40,289 bases of DNA, from contig PAQM01000014.1 of assembly GCA_002709305.1 (NCBI GenBank), forward strand, positions 1 to 40,289, given 5' to 3'. Within the stretch, counting starts at the first letter, position 1; each line of letters begins with the position of its first letter. The notes under the pieces were generated by a model. The model had not been told where the DNA came from. It saw nothing but the letters and a program-made list of their open reading frames with translations, and searched no databases. Shown here one piece after another: positions 36,322 through 40,289 of the stretch. The position numbers were made by a program, and so were the translations under genes. Source of the stretch: Crocinitomicaceae bacterium. Its GTDB lineage: Bacteria; Bacteroidota; Bacteroidia; Flavobacteriales_D; Crocinitomicaceae.

Positions 36322-37032
36322 TTAGAAGTCTTCGGGGTGGGTGTAAGTCTCTGTTCCGAAGTTATTTCGGACAACGACGGTTTGCACGGGTGGCACTAGG
36401 CCAGTGTTTGCGAGGCATGCGCCATCACGATCCCAGAGGCCAAAGTCGACGCCCAGGCGCGGACACATATAGCGTATCTCGAACATCAGGGACCCAACAG
36501 CCACGGGCTGGCTGTTATCAAACTCGGTCTCATATTCAGTGGATGCGAGTAATGGTTCGGTGTTGTAGGCCTTGAGATCAAAGCCATTCATGCAGGCTTC
36601 GATATAAAAAGCCATTTCATCTAGCAGCTGTTCGGCCGATTCTCCGGGCGTCACAAGCACATAAGGCTCAATGCTTAAATCGATCTGCCTTAGGTCATAG
36701 CCATCCCATCCGGCCTTAGCGCGTTCTAAAACTTTCTCGCCCTGATACCTGAGAAGGATCAAAGGCATGTCGCCAAAATCGATCTCAACCTCTTTGCGCT
36801 GAAAAACATTTGGCCCGGCTGGCGTCCAGTATTTGTCAACTAGAACCGGGGCGATATAGCCCGCGTCACCCTCAGACAGATTTGTGTTGTATCCGAGCGG
36901 ATAATCCTGCTCATCGACTTGACCCACAGGCGTCTTAAACCTTGTATGGATCGCGTCCCGGATCGTTTTACGCGGGTGCTCTGTCGCCTTGAAAAAGCGA
37001 GCCGGAAAAAGATTTTGTGCGAACGTGCCCAT
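36322..37032 (-). CDS. Tail completion/minor tail-like protein, 236 aa
   Basis: A soluble mixed alpha/beta protein (TFAQNLFPARFFKATEHPRK, then ILLRYQGEKVLERAKAGWDG, YDLRQIDLSIEPYVLVTPGE, SLMFEIRYMCPR). The pattern of an N-terminal helix followed by beta strands recalls tail-completion or minor tail proteins of lambda-like phages, but I cannot assign it with certainty. It lies after the head-tail joining gene. Confidence 0.6.
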   Translation of the reverse strand: MGTFAQNLFPARFFKATEHPRKTIRDAIHTRFKTPVGQVDEQDYPLGYNTNLSEGDAGYIAPVLVDKYWTPAGPNVFQRKEVEIDFGDMPLILLRYQGEKVLERAKAGWDGYDLRQIDLSIEPYVLVTPGESAEQLLDEMAFYIEACMNGFDLKAYNTEPLLASTEYETEFDNSQPVAVGSLMFEIRYMCPRLGVDFGLWDRDGACLANTGLVPPVQTVVVRNNFGTETYTHPEDF

Positions 37033-37043
37033 TCGGCCCCTCC

Positions 37044-37373
37044 TTACAGGTAGTTGTTCGCCTGCGCCTGATACATCAAAAGAATGAGCCCGCCTTCGCC
37101 ATCGGCTCTCGTCTCTCGAACCATGAAGGTTCGCCCGTCAGCGATCGTCACTCGATCATTTCCTTTCGGGTCAATCGACAGGTCTGCGCTGTTAATAGTG
37201 AGCGAGGGGATTTGAGAGGTGACGTTCAACCCAGTGTCGATGTCGACCTCGGAATGCGTCTCGCTATAAATCCCCCGCAGTTGATAGCTCACGCCATCAC
37301 GGGACAGCGTGACAGGTTCCCCTAGTCGCGCTGTCGCCGCTTTCAGGATCCGATTAGTCAGATCCTGCCTCAT
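37044..37373 (-). CDS. Head-tail joining protein (lambda FII-like), 109 aa
   Basis: MRQDLTNRILKAATARLGEP, VTLSRDGVSYQLRGIYSETH, TSQIPSLTINSADLSIDPKG, then DRVTIADGRTFMVRETRADG. This is the Phage_attach-type (lambda FII-like) beta barrel that sits at the head-tail interface. It lies directly after the decoration protein; the ATG overlaps that gene's stop. Confidence 0.75.
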   Translation of the reverse strand: MRQDLTNRILKAATARLGEPVTLSRDGVSYQLRGIYSETHSEVDIDTGLNVTSQIPSLTINSADLSIDPKGNDRVTIADGRTFMVRETRADGEGGLILLMYQAQANNYL

Positions 37374-37696
37374 TAGGCCACCTTGCGCCCGAAGATTTTC
37401 ACATCAACGGTGGAAGTGGTGACGGCCACCACCAGGCCCACAGCGGGGTTGCTGGTAGCGGTGTCGGTCAGTTTGCCGGTGCTGTTGAGATAAGCCACGT
37501 CGCCCACGGCAAGGGTTGCGCCGGATGCCTTGGCACCCTGATAAACCCCTTCGGTAGCGATGGCGCCGGATGCGCCGTTGGCAATGTCAGTGACTGCCAC
37601 GCCGACGAGATCGCCGACGACAACAAAATCACCTGATGAAATCGCAGAGCTGGCCGTGATGGTCAGATTTGCGCCGTTTTGAACAAAGTTTTTCAT
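37373..37696 (-). CDS. DUF2190 capsid decoration-like protein, 107 aa
   Basis: MKNFVQNGANLTITASSAIS, VVVGDLVGVAVTDIANGASG, AIATEGVYQGAKASGATLAV, GDVAYLNSTGKLT. It matches the DUF2190 family of beta-rich head proteins that decorate capsids. It directly follows the capsid gene, as usual for a decoration protein. Confidence 0.85.
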   Translation of the reverse strand: MKNFVQNGANLTITASSAISSGDFVVVGDLVGVAVTDIANGASGAIATEGVYQGAKASGATLAVGDVAYLNSTGKLTDTATSNPAVGLVVAVTTSTVDVKIFGRKVA

Positions 37697-37714
37697 GGGT
37701 TAATCCTCCTTAGA

Positions 37715-39874
37715 TCAGGCGCCAGTGGACTTGTAGAAACCGCGGTGATTCAGAACGGCGCAGCCGAAATCAATGCGGGAGAGAATGGTGATCCCGTCAG
37801 GATCGCGCTCATCCACAGTGGTGACCTGTGGGCCAGCTTCCCCGGCAAGGTAGCCATAAACCATCATGTCGACCTGTGCGGGGTCGGCGGTGACGTAATA
37901 GGCAGTGGAGCTGGCATCGTCGAGGCGAGGCTCAGCGATGATCTGCAGCTTGCCGCTGAAGGGGTTCACGTCGGAGACCTGGGCAGGTGTGAACGGTGCC
38001 AGGAATTGCTCGGCGTCAGTCTCAAGCGCGGTCGGAATGACCAGATAACGCGCGCGAAGGTTCACGCGGTTGCCTGCAGGATCAGACTGATTCCGCAGAG
38101 CGAAACGAGCATCAGAAAGAGCATCAACGCCGATCGCGCCGGTGCCGCTGTTGTCGTGGTCAGCGTGGAACAGAACCTTTCCGTCTTCGCCCATGGTGGG
38201 GTTGCCGGTCAGGTTGGCCCACATTTTGTTTGACTCAAACAGGCTGTAGCCTCGGCCGATCATCTGAGGAATGCGACCCAGGAAATCCAGGTCATCATTG
38301 ATCACCAGATTGCGAGTCACGCGAATTTTCTTCGCATAGCTCTGAAGGTTCCAGCTGGTTTGCGCCTCAGAGACTGTGGCGGTTTTGTACTCTCCGCCTT
38401 CTGCCAGTTCTTCGGGCAGGAACTGACCGTTGACCTGCACCTCGTAAACGGGGCGGAAGTCGGGCAGGTTGCGCTGACGGCTAAGCGGGCGCCAGGTCTG
38501 CTGTTCGGCCTCATAACCGGCCATCAGAGACTTGCGAGCAATGTTGCTCAGAAGCAGCGGAAAATCTGAGGTGGAGTGCATGGCACGGTATGCCAGCTCA
38601 GACTTGCTCAGTCCGTTGACGCTTGCGCCAGTGCGGCTGAGGCTTTCCTTGGCCATGTCGAGCATGGTGGAAGCTTGCTCAGCGCGGGCCTGATCGGTCC
38701 ACTCACCCAGGCCGACGCGGGCCTCAAGTGCAGCCTCGAAGCATCCGGCGCGCTTGTCGCTGGCATCTTCGGTGACTGAAATGTGCTGCACGGTTGGGGT
38801 GGCAGCCTGGCGGGTGGCCAGTTGATCGAGCACAGCCTTGCGAGCTGCGTCGACTTCGACACCCTCAGTGATCATGCTTTCTGCCACAGAGTCTTCGAGA
38901 CCTGCAGCGCGAACAGCTGAACGGATGTCAGCAGCGCGGGCACGTTCGGCCTTGATCGCTGCTTCGATAGCTTTTGAATTATCGGGAGCAGTTGCGACAG
39001 CCTCGACGGGCGCCGCCTGCTCCAATTCACGGGTTTCGTCCATGATGGGCTCCTGTTTTTCGGTTGGTTCCTGAACTTTTTCAAGTTCGCGAATAGACGC
39101 TGAGGCGTCTGCGGGCACGGGCACCAAACTCAACTCCATAGGAGTCCAGCTTGTAGCCCGAAGGGTGTGAGGTTCGCCCTCACGTTTGGCATCAATTCGC
39201 TCATATTCCTCGACGGCATAGCCGACAGAGATGTTCCGAATGATGCCGTTCTGAACGTCGCGCCATATAGGCTCAACCTCAGAACGATCGGAGAAACGCA
39301 CAACCGCGCGGCCCTCCTTTTCATCAGTCCAAGCCCTCTCAACCACTCCGACAATGTCGGAAAGATCAGAGGCCTTATGACTGTTTAGAAGGGGCGCACC
39401 ATTGTTTAAGCGCTCCATGTTGACCGCATCGCCTAGCGAAAGTTCCTCGTAATAAGAACCCCCAACATTGCGACGCAACACAGGCGCCCCAGTTGTCCAA
39501 GTCACCTCAACCGATCTGGCCTCAGTGTCTACAGACGACGGGATGAATTGAGCCCTAGTTTGATAAAGCTCGCCCATGCGCTCGGTGTAAACCGCGCCCA
39601 TTTTATCCACACCCGCGCTGGCACGCTTTTTGTTCAGTGTGCTGAACTTATGGCCAACGATGGTCTCAGTAGGTTCGTCATCCCGATAAACCCGAATGAG
39701 CGCGGCGGGATCGTCGGGCGTTCCTGTCACAGAAAAGCTTGAATCAGGAACGTCGAGCGTTCCATCTGTTGCAATTCTGGTGATCTTTCCTGAGGCGGAG
39801 CCACCCGAACTATTCCAGGTGACCATATCGCCCACAGACAAACTGCCGGGCTCCGCTCTTATTTCGTCAGTCAT
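37715..39874 (-). CDS. Tudor-like/prohead protease/major capsid fusion, 719 aa
   Basis: Three parts in one chain. Residues 8-77 resemble the DUF2945/Hva1-Tudor domain (VGDMVTWNSSGGSASGKITR, TGTPDDPAALIRVY). Residues about 90-265 are an HK97-type prohead protease with His166 (LLNSHKASD), Ser216 (RNISVGYAVEE) and Glu247 (PMELSLVPVPAD). A helical, charged delta-like linker runs about 265-370. From 370 to 719 is an HK97-fold capsid (FPLLLSNIARKSLMAGYEAE, RVTRNLVINDDLDFLGRI, FGCAVLNHRGFYKSTGA). The protease should cut itself free during head maturation. Confidence 0.88.
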   Translation of the reverse strand: MTDEIRAEPGSLSVGDMVTWNSSGGSASGKITRIATDGTLDVPDSSFSVTGTPDDPAALIRVYRDDEPTETIVGHKFSTLNKKRASAGVDKMGAVYTERMGELYQTRAQFIPSSVDTEARSVEVTWTTGAPVLRRNVGGSYYEELSLGDAVNMERLNNGAPLLNSHKASDLSDIVGVVERAWTDEKEGRAVVRFSDRSEVEPIWRDVQNGIIRNISVGYAVEEYERIDAKREGEPHTLRATSWTPMELSLVPVPADASASIRELEKVQEPTEKQEPIMDETRELEQAAPVEAVATAPDNSKAIEAAIKAERARAADIRSAVRAAGLEDSVAESMITEGVEVDAARKAVLDQLATRQAATPTVQHISVTEDASDKRAGCFEAALEARVGLGEWTDQARAEQASTMLDMAKESLSRTGASVNGLSKSELAYRAMHSTSDFPLLLSNIARKSLMAGYEAEQQTWRPLSRQRNLPDFRPVYEVQVNGQFLPEELAEGGEYKTATVSEAQTSWNLQSYAKKIRVTRNLVINDDLDFLGRIPQMIGRGYSLFESNKMWANLTGNPTMGEDGKVLFHADHDNSGTGAIGVDALSDARFALRNQSDPAGNRVNLRARYLVIPTALETDAEQFLAPFTPAQVSDVNPFSGKLQIIAEPRLDDASSTAYYVTADPAQVDMMVYGYLAGEAGPQVTTVDERDPDGITILSRIDFGCAVLNHRGFYKSTGA

Positions 39875-40289
39875 TAGGCTGTGCCTCCTGTTGTGGTTCT
39901 GAATCCATTTGCAGCATTCCAGCCGCTGTTACGTTGCGCGGGTCTGTGTCAAGGATAAGGCCCAATTCATCGAGCATGGCCGCATCGCGGGCGATCTCAG
40001 CCATCACCTCGCCGGGCTCATATCCAGATCGCCGAATTGCTTCGGACAAACTCATCAAACCACCTCGAACCGCTTCGATAATTGCGCCGACTTCTTTTTG
40101 TGGGTCGATTAGCTCTCGGCGGGCTGGGGTCCATTGCATCCGCACATCGCCGGGATCATCCCCGACAATCTCGGCCGCTTGCTTAAACCAGCCCCAAACA
40201 GGCCCCAACATTTGAGAAATCAGGATCTGTTTTTGCCAGCAATCAATGTTCCTCGAAAACTCAAGGTGACCCATTCGGGCCGCCGAGTA
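39867..40289 (-). CDS. Portal protein (lambda-type), partial C-terminus
   Basis: Open through the right window edge; the visible 140 C-terminal residues carry the Phage_portal_2-type block RMQWTPARRELIDPQKEVGA, IIEAVRGGLMSLSEAIRRSG, YEPGEVMAEIARDAAMLDEL. It forms the dodecameric DNA entry ring at the capsid vertex. An internal ATG at 40274 is not the start. It overlaps the capsid start by 8 bases. The terminase genes are expected further right. Confidence 0.85.
   Translation of the reverse strand, partial: YSAARMGHLEFSRNIDCWQKQILISQMLGPVWGWFKQAAEIVGDDPGDVRMQWTPARRELIDPQKEVGAIIEAVRGGLMSLSEAIRRSGYEPGEVMAEIARDAAMLDELGLILDTDPRNVTAAGMLQMDSEPQQEAQPND

Noticed and set aside
1-40289. Integrated prophage in a bacterial chromosome
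   Set aside because: No host genes are seen, attP is intact within the window, and phage genes extend to both edges.

Overview
The window is most of the genome of a temperate contractile-tailed phage (myovirus type) of a Gram-negative bacterium, probably a gammaproteobacterium. Evidence: a P2-type tail and baseplate set (V, W, J, I, FI, FII, E/E', T, U, X, D), a lambda-type portal, an HK97-type prohead protease, a tyrosine integrase, a GH24 endolysin and a possible phage lipoprotein. Two 2-oxoglutarate/Fe(II) oxygenases and a C39-like peptidase are cargo often seen in aquatic phages, but the host genus cannot be named from the sequence. The integrase lies beside a complete attP (3' tRNA fragment flanked on both sides by arm-site repeats) with phage genes continuing on both sides. 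So this is a free or circular phage genome, or a permuted contig, not an integrated prophage. Both ends cut genes (a small ORF at the left, the portal at the right); terminase and any CI-like repressor lie outside.

Layout. (1) 1-3740, minus strand: an array of small early genes arranged as repeated cassettes. Each of five cassettes starts with a related 55-65 bp promoter/operator-like repeat built from iterated TGGCA half-sites and an extended -10 (TGTCATACT). Four of them drive a pair of small genes separated by a GGCC hairpin on the first gene's stop codon. The fifth drives four overlapping or closely spaced genes, including a 39-residue possible lipoprotein, then a terminator and one more gene. 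(2) 3898-4044: a lone plus-strand DUF4278-type gene. (3) 4004-8725, minus: replication block of SF2 helicase, VRR-NUC nuclease, a small protein and a primase-polymerase/helicase fusion. (4) 8726-8915: divergent control region with a 22-codon leader ORF. (5) 8851-11450, plus: recombination operon of PD-(D/E)XK exonuclease, RecT annealing protein, excisionase-like HTH protein and SSB. (6) 11430-13035: small unknown genes on both strands. (7) 13096-14612: attP and integrase. (8) 40289 down to 14467, minus: one long late block. It runs portal, Tudor-like/protease/capsid fusion, decoration protein, head-tail joining, spike V with a large extension, PAAR tip, W, J, I with a large repeat region, fibre proteins, glycine-rich adhesin, two oxygenases, sheath, tube, E/E' frameshift, tape measure, U, X, D, then the lysis genes (membrane coiled-coil protein, C39-like peptidase, 50-residue protein, GH24 lysozyme) and DUF3310.

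How it works together: the exonuclease/RecT/SSB set recombines DNA; the primase-helicase, SF2 helicase and VRR-NUC replicate and process it; integrase plus the candidate excisionase act at attP. The late block builds a lambda-like head on a P2-like tail with elaborate receptor-binding parts. Most small genes in regions 1 and 6 have no recognisable function; their ordered regulatory cassettes are the most unusual feature of the window.
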